Source: Candidatus Rokuibacteriota bacterium (GTDB lineage Bacteria > Methylomirabilota > Methylomirabilia > Rokubacteriales > CSP1-6). From it: DNA of 64,000 nucleotides. A program made the translations under genes and the position numbers. Under the pieces are notes generated by a model. The model was not told where the DNA came from. It ran no database searches and saw only the letters and a list, made by a program, of their open reading frames with translations. Of the stretch, positions 16,960 to 25,048 are shown in pieces. The number at the start of each line of letters is the position of its first letter. Position 1 is the first letter of the stretch. The stretch is from assembly GCA_016866775.1 (NCBI GenBank), contig VGLJ01000011.1, positions 22,964 through 86,963 of the forward strand, given 5' to 3'.

Positions 16960-17361
16960 ATGAAGCCGCCGACCGCCGCCCTGGTCGCCGTCCTCGCCCT
17001 CGTCGCCGGATGCGCCGCCGCGCCCGGCCTTTCGCCCTCGGCGTCCGTGACGACGACCATGCAGGGCTGGGAGCACTACTTCCGGATCGAGTCCACGCCG
17101 ACGCCGAAGGCGGGCGGCACCGAGATCGAAGGCTACGTCCACAACAAGTACGGGCGCCCCGCCACCGTGCGCTTGCTCGGGCAGGCGCTCGATGCCTCGA
17201 ACAACGTCGTCGGCCAGCGGATCGTGTGGGTGCCGGGCGGCGTCCCCCAGCTCAGCCGCGCCTACTTCAAGATTTCCGGCCTCCCGCCCGCCGACCATTA
17301 CCGCGTCACGGTATGGTCCTTCGACATCACCGACACCGACTCGTCCCACCGGCGCTTCTGA
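16960..17361 (+). CDS. Small lipoprotein of unknown function
   Basis: 133 aa. A signal peptide with lipobox LVAGC (cleavage before Cys at about 18) directs it to the membrane. The mature part is beta-rich (HYFRIESTPTP, EIEGYVHNKYGRPATVRLLGQALD, YRVTVWSFDI) and resembles a FxLYD/transthyretin-like small beta-sandwich of the kind found in secreted lipoproteins. No catalytic motif is visible. It is divergent from the solute-binding protein and starts without a Shine-Dalgarno. Confidence 0.78.
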   Translation: MKPPTAALVAVLALVAGCAAAPGLSPSASVTTTMQGWEHYFRIESTPTPKAGGTEIEGYVHNKYGRPATVRLLGQALDASNNVVGQRIVWVPGGVPQLSRAYFKISGLPPADHYRVTVWSFDITDTDSSHRRF

Positions 17362-17386
17362 CCTCAACCGCGGGCCCCGGCGCAGC

Positions 17387-17854
17387 CTGAACCGCCCCGC
17401 CCTCGATCGATTCCGTCACGCCCAGGACGCCGCGCACGGCGGCTTCGCGACCGCCCTCGCCGAGCTGCGCGCCGGACGCAAGCGCAGCCACTGGATCTGG
17501 TACGTCTTCCCGCAGCTCGCCGGCCTCGGACGCTCGTCGACCGCGATCCACTACGGCATCGGAGACGCCGACGAAGCCGCCGCGTACCTGCGCGATCCCG
17601 TGCTCGGCGAGCGTCTGCTCACCGCGGCCGGCGCCGTGCGGTCGCACCTTTCCGCGCCGTCGCCGCCACGTCTCGACCGGCTGATGGGCTCCGAGATCGA
17701 CGCGCTCAAGCTCGTGTCGTGCATGACGCTCTTCGCGATCGTGGCGAAGCGCGTCGGCGCCGCCGCGATGGCCGAGCACGCGGACGCGATCCTGGACGCC
17801 GCCGCGCGGCAGGGCTACGCGCGGTGCGAGTTCACCGAGGCCGCGCTCGCCTGA
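17387..17854 (+). CDS. DUF1810-family protein
   Basis: About 155 aa with the DUF1810 signature: DRFRHAQD near the start, SHWIWYVFPQLAGLGRS in the middle, and GSEIDALKLVSCMTLF towards the end. Biochemical function is unknown. The start is unresolved: the family usually begins just before the DRFxxAQ motif and the only nearby in-frame candidate is CTG at 17387, while no in-frame ATG, GTG or TTG lies close upstream. Translation may depend on the preceding lipoprotein gene, whose stop is 25 bp upstream. Confidence 0.72.
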   Translation: MNRPALDRFRHAQDAAHGGFATALAELRAGRKRSHWIWYVFPQLAGLGRSSTAIHYGIGDADEAAAYLRDPVLGERLLTAAGAVRSHLSAPSPPRLDRLMGSEIDALKLVSCMTLFAIVAKRVGAAAMAEHADAILDAAARQGYARCEFTEAALA

Positions 17855-17887
17855 CGCGGCTACAATCCGCGCCAGGAGGGACCTGGC

Positions 17888-19504
17888 GTGGACGACATCC
17901 TGATCCGCGGTGGCTACGTCGTCGACGGCAGCGGCGCCGCGGGGCGCGAGGCCGACCTCGCGCTGCAAGGCGGCCGCATCGCGGCGATCGAGCCGCGCTC
18001 GTCGCGGCCCGCGCGGCGCGTGATCGACGCGCGAGGCCAGGTCGTCGCGCCCGGCTTCATCGACATCCACACGCACTCCGACTTCACGCTGCCGCTCAAC
18101 CCGCGCGCGGAGTCGAAGATCCGGCAGGGCGTGACGACGGAAGTCGTCGGCAACTGCGGCTTCTCCGTGGCGCCCGCGCTCCCCGGCCGCGCCGCGATGC
18201 TCCGCGAGTATCTCGCGTCGAGCGCGCCGTGGCTGCCGTTCCGCGAGACGACGTTCGCCGAGTACGTCGCGAGCTTCCCGCCCACGGCCGTCAACGTGAT
18301 CCTCCAGGTCGGCCATCACACCCTGCGCCTCATGGCGGCGGGCATGGAGAAGCGGCCGCTGACCGGCGGCGAGCGCGCGGTGATGACCACGCTGCTCGAA
18401 GAGGCGCTCGCGGCCGGGGCGTGGGGACTCTCGTCCGGCCTCTTCACGGCGCCCGGCGGCTACGCGGACCCCGAGGAAATCCACGGGCTCGCGCGCGTGC
18501 TCGCACGCCATCGCGCGGCGTACGCGTCGCACATCCGGGACGAGGCCGATCACGTCTTCGACGCGGTTCGCGAAGCGATCGCCGTCGCCGAGACGACCGG
18601 CGTGCACGTGCAGATCGCGCACCTGAAGCTGTCCGGCACCGACAACTGGGGCGGCGCCGCGCGGCTGCTCGCGGAGATCGAGGCGGCGCGCCTGCGCGGC
18701 CTGCCGGTCGACGTCGACGCGTATCCGTACGACACCGCGACCAATCCGCTCCGGAACCTGCTGCCGCGCTGGATCATGGACGGCGGCATCCCGGCGATGC
18801 TGGAGCGCCTCGCGCGCCGCGACACCCGCACGCGGCTCAGACAGGACATCGCCCGCGACGGACTGACGAACTTCGGTCGCATCCCGTCGTGGGACGTGGT
18901 GCGCGTCGCCGTCGCGCCGCACCTGCCCGACCAGGCGGGGCGCACCTTCGGCGACATCGCGCGCGGCCGGAACGTCGATCCGCTCGACGCGGTGTGCGAC
19001 TTCGTGGTCGCCGATCGCGGCGAGACCCGCATCCTGATCACGTCGATGGCCGACGGGGACGTGCGCGCGATCACCGGCGCGCCGTGGGTCCTCGCGGGAT
19101 CGGACGCGAACGCGCTGGCCGTGTCCGGCGTCACCGGACAAGGCAAGCCGCACCCGCGCAGCTACGGCACGCACGCACGCCTGCTCGGACCGTGCGTCCG
19201 CGACTGGAAGCTGTTCCCGCTCGAGACCGCCGTGGACAAGACGACCGGCGGCGCGGCGCGCGCGCTCGGGCTCGCGGACCGCGGGCTGCTGCGCGCGGGG
19301 TTCCGGGCCGACGTGGCGGTTTTCGACCCGGCGCGGATCGCCGACCTGTCGACGTATCCCGAGCCGCACCGCTACGCGATCGGCGTGTCGACCGTGATCG
19401 TCAACGGCGCCGTCGTGATCGACGGCGGCGACCACACCGGCGCCACGCCCGGCCGCGTGTTACGACGCGGCGTGGACGGCACCCCGCCGTCGAGACAGGC
19501 CTGA
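17888..19504 (+). CDS. N-acyl-D-amino-acid deacylase (D-aminoacylase-like amidohydrolase)
   Basis: 538 aa zinc amidohydrolase that removes acyl groups from N-acyl-D-amino acids or related amides. Metal and catalytic elements: H61-x-H63 (GFIDIHTHSDF), the metal Cys C90 in VVGNCGFS typical of D-aminoacylases, ASHIRDE, and a later HLK motif in VQIAHLKLSG. The GTG start has AGGAGG about 10 nt upstream and TACAAT further up (17861-17866), an ordinary leadered promoter. It converges with the SDR at 19547 across a type B hairpin. Confidence 0.92.
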   Translation: MDDILIRGGYVVDGSGAAGREADLALQGGRIAAIEPRSSRPARRVIDARGQVVAPGFIDIHTHSDFTLPLNPRAESKIRQGVTTEVVGNCGFSVAPALPGRAAMLREYLASSAPWLPFRETTFAEYVASFPPTAVNVILQVGHHTLRLMAAGMEKRPLTGGERAVMTTLLEEALAAGAWGLSSGLFTAPGGYADPEEIHGLARVLARHRAAYASHIRDEADHVFDAVREAIAVAETTGVHVQIAHLKLSGTDNWGGAARLLAEIEAARLRGLPVDVDAYPYDTATNPLRNLLPRWIMDGGIPAMLERLARRDTRTRLRQDIARDGLTNFGRIPSWDVVRVAVAPHLPDQAGRTFGDIARGRNVDPLDAVCDFVVADRGETRILITSMADGDVRAITGAPWVLAGSDANALAVSGVTGQGKPHPRSYGTHARLLGPCVRDWKLFPLETAVDKTTGGAARALGLADRGLLRAGFRADVAVFDPARIADLSTYPEPHRYAIGVSTVIVNGAVVIDGGDHTGATPGRVLRRGVDGTPPSRQA

Positions 19505-19541
19505 GGGGGGCTTGGGGGGGCCGCTAGAGGCGGCCCCCCAT
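19505..19541. repeat. G-rich hairpin repeat, type B copy 2
   Basis: G6-CTT then a perfect 10 bp stem GGGGGGCCGC/GCGGCCCCCC (19515-19524 with 19530-19539) around the loop TAGAG, followed by AT. It differs from the copy at 15322 by one loop base and one extra G. It lies between the convergent stops of the D-aminoacylase and the SDR at the end of selenoprotein operon 2, so it may terminate both. Confidence 0.75.
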
Positions 19542-19546
19542 CTGAC

Positions 19547-20311
19547 TCAATGCATCTGGGCGCCGCCGTCGGCGACCAGCGTCTGGCCGGTGATGAAGTC
19601 GCTCTCCGCCGAGCAGAAGAAGATGGCGGCCCCGACCACGTCCTCCGGCACCTCCGTGCGCTTGATCGCGCGCGCCTGCAGGCGCTGCGCGTTCTGCGCG
19701 TCGCGCGCGGGATCGACGTCGTCCATGCTGATGATGAGCCCGGGCGCGATCGCGTTCACCGTGATGCGGTGCTCGCCCAGCTCGCGCGCCAGGGAGCGCG
19801 TGATGCCGATGACGCCGGCCTTCGACGTCACGTAGTGCAGCGCGTTCGGCGCCCCGTAGAACACGGTGCCCGAGCTGATGTTGACGATCTTGCCGTAGCG
19901 CCGCGCCTTCATCGCCGGCACGACGGCGCGGCAGCAGAGGAACACGCCGCGCACGTTGACGGCCATCAGCCGGTCCCACTCCTCGACCGGAATCTTCTCG
20001 AACGGCACGCGTGACATCGCCGGCCGCTGGAACACCGCGGCGTTGTTGATGAGGCCGTCGATGCGTCCGAAGCGGTCGAGCGTCGCCTGCGCCATCCGCT
20101 CGGTGTCGGCGGCGTCGGCCACGTCCGTGCGCACCGCCAGCGCGTCGTGCCCGTCCTTCGCCAGCGCGCGCACGAGATCGTCGGCGTGCGCCCGCTCGAG
20201 GTCCGCGACGACGACCTTCGCGCCCTCGCGCGCGAGCCCTTCGCAATACGCGCGGCCGATGCCTTGCGCGCCGCCCGTCACGATGATCACGCGGTCCTGC
20301 AACCGGCTCAT
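19547..20311 (-). CDS. SDR-family oxidoreductase 3 (last gene of selenoprotein operon 2)
   Basis: 254 aa short-chain dehydrogenase: TGGAQGIG cofactor loop, VVADLERA, INNAAVF, catalytic Ser in VNISSGTV and Y-x-x-x-K in HYVTSKAGV. It starts 14 bp after the grdA stop on the same strand with a GGGAGG Shine-Dalgarno, so it is probably co-transcribed with grdC and grdA. Oxidation or reduction of an alcohol derived from the reductase substrate or product is a reasonable inference. It is a paralogue of the SDR at 11200. Confidence 0.9.
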   Translation of the reverse strand: MSRLQDRVIIVTGGAQGIGRAYCEGLAREGAKVVVADLERAHADDLVRALAKDGHDALAVRTDVADAADTERMAQATLDRFGRIDGLINNAAVFQRPAMSRVPFEKIPVEEWDRLMAVNVRGVFLCCRAVVPAMKARRYGKIVNISSGTVFYGAPNALHYVTSKAGVIGITRSLARELGEHRITVNAIAPGLIISMDDVDPARDAQNAQRLQARAIKRTEVPEDVVGAAIFFCSAESDFITGQTLVADGGAQMH

Positions 20312-20325
20312 GACAGCCTCCCGCT

Positions 20326-20787
20326 TTAGGTGGTCGCCGTCTTCCGCGCCTCGCGCAGGCCGGCGAGGATCGCGTCGCGATCGAGGCTCATCTCCATCAG
20401 CGCCACCTGCGCCTCGTAGACGTCGCCCGGCACCTGGTCTTTCACTTCCGGCTCGAACACGTGCAGCACGGGGAGCCCCAACGGGACTCCGGCCAACGGG
20501 CCCGCGTACGACGGATCACCGGTGACGACGGTCTGCGCGAGCGTCTGCGTGCTTTCCGCGTCGGGAGTGCCGAGCAACACCACCACGTCGCTCCCGTGCT
20601 CGTCCGCGACCCGCTTCACCGCCGCCTGATCCTCGAGGCCCATGGCGCCCGCCGCCGTTCAGACGTAACAGGCGGTCAGCGTGAGCACCACGTCGGCGCC
20701 CGCCTTGCTCGCGCATTCCGCCAGCGCGGGCCCCGGCACGCCGTCGCGCTCGCCGAGCGCGATGACTTTCCTTCCTCGAAGCTCCAT
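20326..20787 (-). CDS. grdA: Glycine/sarcosine/betaine reductase selenoprotein A (GrdA), UGA read as Sec43
   Basis: 153 aa when the TGA at 20659-20661 is read as selenocysteine. Residues 1-42 end in LTACYV, then U43 and TAAGAMGLEDQ, giving the C-x-x-U-T-A-A-G-A-M signature of GrdA, which carries a Se-carboxymethyl intermediate from protein B to protein C. The length matches clostridial GrdA (about 158 aa). Reading the TGA as a stop would leave two fragments that only together match the family. The ATG has GGAGGAG upstream. A bulged hairpin follows the UGA at SECIS-compatible distance. It lies 26 bp after grdC. Confidence 0.92.
20634..20651 (-). promoter_or_regulatory. Possible SECIS hairpin of grdA
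   Basis: Counting from the base after UGA, nt 8-11 (CGGG) and 13-15 (GCC) pair with nt 22-25 (CUCG) and 19-21 (GGC) around an AUG loop, with a bulged C at nt 12 and one G-U pair. The loop lies 15 nt after UGA. It is less regular than the other three hairpins in the locus. Confidence 0.45.
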
Positions 20788-20813
20788 GTCATCTCCTCCA
20801 GAGGCGCGCCTCT

Positions 20814-22253
20814 TCACCCGTTGCGCTCCACGATCAGCGAGATGCCGTCGGAGAGCTGGGTCATCCGTCCGAGGAAGAGGCTGCCCTTCCCCGTGAACAT
20901 CGTACGCGTGAGCGTGCCCTTCGTGAGCCCCCGCAGCGCGTGGCCGAGGTACGGGATCGCCGAGGCGATGTGGCCCTGCGTGGGCGAGAACCCCGGCATG
21001 CCGCGCGTCCGCACGAACTGACCGATATCGGCGCGCTCGATCAGCTTCTCGACCACGGCCAGACTCGCGAGCGTGCGGTAGTTGTTGAGCGGCACGTTGC
21101 CGCTGCCCGCGGGCTCCGTCGCCTCCGGGTTGTGCAGCTCGAGCGAGAAGCGGTCGACGTCGAGCAGCGTGAGCCCGAGACGGCCGAGCGGCTCGGTGTA
21201 GAGCGCCTTCACCACCGCGAGCGGCGCCGAGCCCGAGCCGACCTCGTGACGACCGACCGCGTCGAGCCGCAGCACGGGCGAGGTTCCGTCGTCGCGCGCG
21301 ACGTGCGCGGCGAAGCCGGCGAGGACGTCCTCGACGATCGGCATCTCGTGCTTCAGGTGGCCCTGGAACTTCATGCCGAGCTTCGCGAGCGAGCCGCCCG
21401 CGAGGACCACCACGTCGTCGTGCAGCCCGGACGCGACCATCGCGCCCGCGAGCATGAGCGCGTGCATCGGACCGCAGCAGAACGCCTTCACGTCGCTGCC
21501 GGTCGCGCGCGTGCACCCCGCCCATTCCGCCACGGCCTTCGCGACGTTGCCGCCGCCGCGCTGATAGCGGTCGCCCACGGCCTCCTCGCCGCAGTTGATG
21601 ACGTACCGGACGTCCGTCGCCGCCACGGCACCCGGCCGCGCGAGGAGGTGACGGAGCGCGAGCGCCGCCGTCGCCTTGCACGCGAGGTTCTCCATCAGGA
21701 CCTGGCCGGTGAGCGTGTCGTCCTCGTCGTGGCCCGGGAGCATGGCGCCGAGGAGACGGCCGTCGACGCCGAGCAGCGGCACCGCGCGATGCTTCTCGAT
21801 CCGCTCGCGTATCACGTCGGGGGCGACGCCCGACGGCACGGCCGGACGGCCGGAGTCGCGCCCGATGAGCGGATGCGTGTCGAGCGCGGTCCGCGCACGA
21901 TCGGCGACGTCGCGATCGAGCGCGAGCAGGTCGAAGCCGTCGCACGCCGCCAGCAGCCCGAGGAATTCGTGCTCGGGCATGATCTCGCCGTCGGGGCCGA
22001 AGCGTTGGGCCCCGCCGACCGGATGGCGATGCCATGGCGTAGCGTGCGCGGCGAGGTCGTCGACGCCGACGTTGCCGATGAAGACCTGGTTCGGCGCGTA
22101 GCCGCACGCCGCGTCCCAGTCGCGGAGGTACGGAAGCAGGTAGCCGAGCGGGGCATCCACGCGCCGGAGCTCGCGCAGGGGCTTCGAGCCGAGCCTGACG
22201 AAGCTCGGCGCGTGCGCGAGCACGAGCGAGACGTCGCGGATGACCGGCCTCAT
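20814..22253 (-). CDS. grdC: Glycine reductase complex component C, beta subunit (GrdC-like)
   Basis: 479 aa protein of the GrdC family, a condensing-enzyme-like (FabH-related) protein that accepts the acetyl group from the Se-carboxymethyl selenoprotein A. Family stretches include GYLLPYLRDWDAACGYAPNQ, IGNVGVDD, LPGHDEDDTLTGQVLMENLACKA and INCGEEAVGDRYQRGGGNV. Cys residues in NCGEE, GCTRATG and FCCGPMH are candidates for the thioester. Canonical operons pair it with GrdD (alpha subunit, PlsX-like), which forms acetyl phosphate; no GrdD is seen here. It begins 2 bp after the solute-binding protein gene. Confidence 0.88.
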   Translation of the reverse strand: MRPVIRDVSLVLAHAPSFVRLGSKPLRELRRVDAPLGYLLPYLRDWDAACGYAPNQVFIGNVGVDDLAAHATPWHRHPVGGAQRFGPDGEIMPEHEFLGLLAACDGFDLLALDRDVADRARTALDTHPLIGRDSGRPAVPSGVAPDVIRERIEKHRAVPLLGVDGRLLGAMLPGHDEDDTLTGQVLMENLACKATAALALRHLLARPGAVAATDVRYVINCGEEAVGDRYQRGGGNVAKAVAEWAGCTRATGSDVKAFCCGPMHALMLAGAMVASGLHDDVVVLAGGSLAKLGMKFQGHLKHEMPIVEDVLAGFAAHVARDDGTSPVLRLDAVGRHEVGSGSAPLAVVKALYTEPLGRLGLTLLDVDRFSLELHNPEATEPAGSGNVPLNNYRTLASLAVVEKLIERADIGQFVRTRGMPGFSPTQGHIASAIPYLGHALRGLTKGTLTRTMFTGKGSLFLGRMTQLSDGISLIVERNG

Positions 22254-22255
22254 CG

Positions 22256-23215
22256 TCAGGGCTTGTAGGTGACCTTCGCGGGCTGGAGCTTGCGCAGCAG
22301 CTCCGGATAGACGAACGCGTTGTAGTCGACGGGCTTCGCGAGCTTGCCCTGCCCCTTCAGCTGCGACTCGGCCAGCCGGAACATGTCGATCGTGGTGGGG
22401 CTCAGCTCCATGTCGAACGTGAGCTTCGTCATGAGCTGCTCGACCATCGACTGATCGAGATTCTTGAGGAAATTGGAGACGTCCCTGGCCGCGCGCTTGC
22501 GGTCCTTGTTGATGATGTCGGTCGCCTCGACGAGGGCCTTCATGAACCCTTCCGCCTGCGCCGGGTGCTTCGTGATCCATCCGCGATTCATGTAGATGTA
22601 GACACCCTGCTCCAGGATGCCTTCCTGATCCTTCAGGATCTTCGTGTTCTTGACCGCGGCCAGCCCGCGCGTCACCCACGGCTCCCACACCGCGTACGCG
22701 TCGATGTTGCCGCGCTCGAGCGCCGCCACCATCTCCGGCGCCTCGACGTGGACGACCGTGTAGTCGGCCGGCTTGAGCTTCAGCTTGTCGATCATCGCCA
22801 GCCAGAAGACCTCGCCGCCGGAGCCGCGGGCGACGCCGACCTTCTTGCCCTTCAGCTGATCGAGATTGTCGATGTTGCGGCCGACGACCGCGAGCCAGCG
22901 CACCAGCCGCGTGGCCTGCGCGGCCACGACCACGTTGGGATCGAGGTTGTGGTTGGCGACGCCGGCGATCTCCGAGCCGAAGGCGGATTCGATCTGGCCG
23001 TTGACGAGGAAGGCCACCATCGCGGAGCCCGACGGCCCGGTGTTGATGCGGACGTCGAGCCCGTGCTTCTTGAAGAGGCCTTCCTCCTGCGCGACGTAGT
23101 AGGCGGAGAACACGGGGTCGACGCCCGTGGCGATCGTCATCTTCGTTTGCGCCCACGCGAGAACGCTCCACGCGAGGAGACCCACCACCAGGCACAGCGC
23201 GCCGCGAATCCTCAT
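22256..23215 (-). CDS. ABC transporter solute-binding protein, NitT/TauT (SsuA/ThiY) family
   Basis: 319 aa with a clear signal peptide (MRIRGALCLVVGLLAWSVLAWA) and the NMT1/SsuA-like pattern: YYVAQEEGLFKKHGLDV, GKKVGVARGSGGE, ALERGNIDAYAVWEPWV. These proteins deliver sulfonates, taurine, nitrate, pyrimidines or aromatic acids to the permease. It lies between the permease and grdC in one operon, so its ligand is the best clue to the substrate of the selenoprotein system. A GGGAGG Shine-Dalgarno precedes the ATG. Confidence 0.9.
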   Translation of the reverse strand: MRIRGALCLVVGLLAWSVLAWAQTKMTIATGVDPVFSAYYVAQEEGLFKKHGLDVRINTGPSGSAMVAFLVNGQIESAFGSEIAGVANHNLDPNVVVAAQATRLVRWLAVVGRNIDNLDQLKGKKVGVARGSGGEVFWLAMIDKLKLKPADYTVVHVEAPEMVAALERGNIDAYAVWEPWVTRGLAAVKNTKILKDQEGILEQGVYIYMNRGWITKHPAQAEGFMKALVEATDIINKDRKRAARDVSNFLKNLDQSMVEQLMTKLTFDMELSPTTIDMFRLAESQLKGQGKLAKPVDYNAFVYPELLRKLQPAKVTYKP

Positions 23216-23240
23216 GACGTTTTCCTCCCGGGCCGACCGC

Positions 23241-24002
23241 CTAGGTGGTCGGCGAGTACTTCCCCGCGAACGTGTAGATGCTCCAGCGGAACATACGATC
23301 CACGGCGAACCCGAGCAACCCCAGGGTCACCAGCGAGACGAAGATGTCGTCGACCAGCATGAACAGCCGCCCGTCCCACAGCATCTTGCCGAGCCCGTCG
23401 TTGGCGGCAATGAGCTCCGCGGCCACGATGGTCGTGAAGGAGTTCGCCATGGCCAGCCGCATCCCGGTGAGGATGTACGGCAGCGTCGCCGGCAGCGCCA
23501 CGTGGAGGAAGATCTGCGCCCGCGTGGCGCCGAGCGATTCCGCGGCGCGGATCTTGTTGGGCGCGATGGCCGAGACGCCCGCGGCCGTGTTCAGGATGAC
23601 GATGAAGATCGTCGTGTAGATGATGAGGAAGATCTTGGACGCCTCGCCGATGCCGAACCAGATGACGGCGACGGTGATCATCGCCACCGACGGGATGAAG
23701 CGCAGGAACTCGGTGTACGGCTCCAGGAGCTTGCGCACGGGGCGGAACGAGCCCATCGCCAGGCCGATCGGCATGCCGAGCACCGAGCCCGCGATGAACC
23801 CCATCAGGATGCGCTGGAGGCTCGCCGAGAGGTTGTCACACAGGACGCCGTTGCGCAGGAGCACGACGCCTTTCTTGAACACGACCGCGGGCGGCGGAAA
23901 CAGCACGGAGCTCACGAGGTACACGGAGGCGAGGTGCCAGATGACGAACAGGCTCGCGAACCCCACCACGTACCCGCCGTACACGCTCCACAGGCGCCGC
24001 AT
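23241..24002 (-). CDS. ABC transporter permease, NitT/TauT family
   Basis: 253 aa membrane protein with about six helices and the EAA loop of the SsuC/TauC family (AAESLGATRAQIFLHVALPATLPYILTG region, about residues 135-165). It forms the channel for the adjacent solute-binding protein and ATPase. It starts 2 bp before the ATPase stop on the same strand and is followed by the binding protein after 25 bp. Confidence 0.9.
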   Translation of the reverse strand: MRRLWSVYGGYVVGFASLFVIWHLASVYLVSSVLFPPPAVVFKKGVVLLRNGVLCDNLSASLQRILMGFIAGSVLGMPIGLAMGSFRPVRKLLEPYTEFLRFIPSVAMITVAVIWFGIGEASKIFLIIYTTIFIVILNTAAGVSAIAPNKIRAAESLGATRAQIFLHVALPATLPYILTGMRLAMANSFTTIVAAELIAANDGLGKMLWDGRLFMLVDDIFVSLVTLGLLGFAVDRMFRWSIYTFAGKYSPTT

Positions 24003-24004
24003 CG

Positions 24005-24787
24005 CTAGCGCGTCCGCGCGATGGCCGCGGCGACCTCGTCGCGGATCATCGCGTAGACCTGCCTGTAGTACGCGAGGAACGTGTCGTCCGTGCGGTTGCG
24101 CGCGCCGTTCAGCGCCACGTCGACCACGCCCTTCACGCCGGAGCGCGGACCGGCGCGCATCACGCCGATGCGCTGCCCGAGCGTGACCGCCTCGTCGATG
24201 TCGTGGGTGATGAACAGGACGGTGGTGCGCTCGGCCTGCCAGATATTCGCGAGCTCCTCCTGCATCAGCGCGCGTGTCTGCGCGTCGAGCGCGGCGAACG
24301 GCTCGTCCATCAGCAGCATCGTCGGCTCGTTCGCGAGCACCCGCGCGATCTGGATGCGCTGCTTCATGCCGCCGGACAGCTCGGCGGGATACTTCTGCGC
24401 CTGGCCCGTGAGACCGACGAGATCGAGGTACCGCATCGCTCGCTCTCGGCGCTCCGCCTTCGGGACGCGCCGCATGCGCAGGCCGAACTCGACGTTCTCG
24501 ATCGCGGTGAGCCAGCCGTACAGCGAGTCGTCGCCTTGAAACACCACGGCCCGGTCGCGACTCGCGCCGGTGACCGGGCGGCCGTCCATCAGGATCTCGC
24601 CGGCCGTGGGCGCCTCGAATCCCGCGAGCATCCTCAGCACGGTCGTCTTGCCGCAGCCGCTCGGCCCGAGCAGGCAGAAGAACTCCCCGGCCTCGATGTC
24701 GAGGCTGAAGTGCTCGACCGCGTGATAGTCGACGCCCTGCAGCGACCGGTACGTCTTCTCGACGTCACGAAACGAGACGAGCGGCAT
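24005..24787 (-). CDS. ABC transporter ATP-binding protein, NitT/TauT family
   Basis: 260 aa ATPase with Walker A GPSGCGKTT, signature LSGGMKQR, Walker B MLLMDEPFAALD and switch His in FITHD. It heads operon 2 (ATPase, permease, binding protein, grdC, grdA, SDR). The ATG at 24787 starts the family-typical MPLVSFRDVEKTY. There is no Shine-Dalgarno; TAGGCT lies 10 nt upstream. It is divergent from vapB. Confidence 0.92.
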   Translation of the reverse strand: MPLVSFRDVEKTYRSLQGVDYHAVEHFSLDIEAGEFFCLLGPSGCGKTTVLRMLAGFEAPTAGEILMDGRPVTGASRDRAVVFQGDDSLYGWLTAIENVEFGLRMRRVPKAERRERAMRYLDLVGLTGQAQKYPAELSGGMKQRIQIARVLANEPTMLLMDEPFAALDAQTRALMQEELANIWQAERTTVLFITHDIDEAVTLGQRIGVMRAGPRSGVKGVVDVALNGARNRTDDTFLAYYRQVYAMIRDEVAAAIARTR

Positions 24788-24819
24788 GGCAGTCGAGAGC
24801 CTAGCAGAGCGGCTCGAGG

Positions 24820-24846
24820 ATATCCATGTCGACATCATGATATATT
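24820..24846. promoter_or_regulatory. AT-rich vapBC promoter with palindromes
   Basis: A locally AT-rich patch carries the perfect palindromes ATGTCGACAT and ATCATGAT, then TATATT (24841-24846) exactly 7 nt before the vapB ATG. This fits a leaderless, autoregulated toxin-antitoxin promoter with antitoxin operators over the -35 region. Confidence 0.5.
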
Positions 24847-24853
24847 TCGATCG

Positions 24854-25048
24854 ATGGCCAAGCGTCTGGTGGACATCGACGAGAGGGCGCTCGCTGCCGC
24901 GAAAGCGGAGCTCGGGACGAAGACCTTGAAGGATACGGTCAACGAGGCGCTGCGCCGCGCGGCGCCCGCCCGTGATCGCCGCGTCTCGAAGGCGCTGGAT
25001 ACGCTCGCGAAGGCGAAGCTGCGGGATCGGGCCGCGGCGTGGCGCTGA
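24854..25048 (+). CDS. vapB: VapB-type antitoxin
   Basis: 64 aa protein (MAKRLVDIDERALAAAKAELG, TLKDTVNEALRRA) with the short ribbon-helix-helix DNA-binding region of VapB antitoxins and a basic/hydrophobic C-terminus expected to block the toxin. It overlaps vapC by 10 bp. The palindromes directly upstream are the probable operator. The pair is the only plus-strand insert between the two minus-strand selenoprotein operons. Confidence 0.87.
   Translation: MAKRLVDIDERALAAAKAELGTKTLKDTVNEALRRAAPARDRRVSKALDTLAKAKLRDRAAAWR

Noticed and set aside
20659..20661. TGA as the true stop of a 42-codon gene and a separate downstream gene
   Set aside because: The joined product has the full GrdA motif and length; the fragments alone match nothing.
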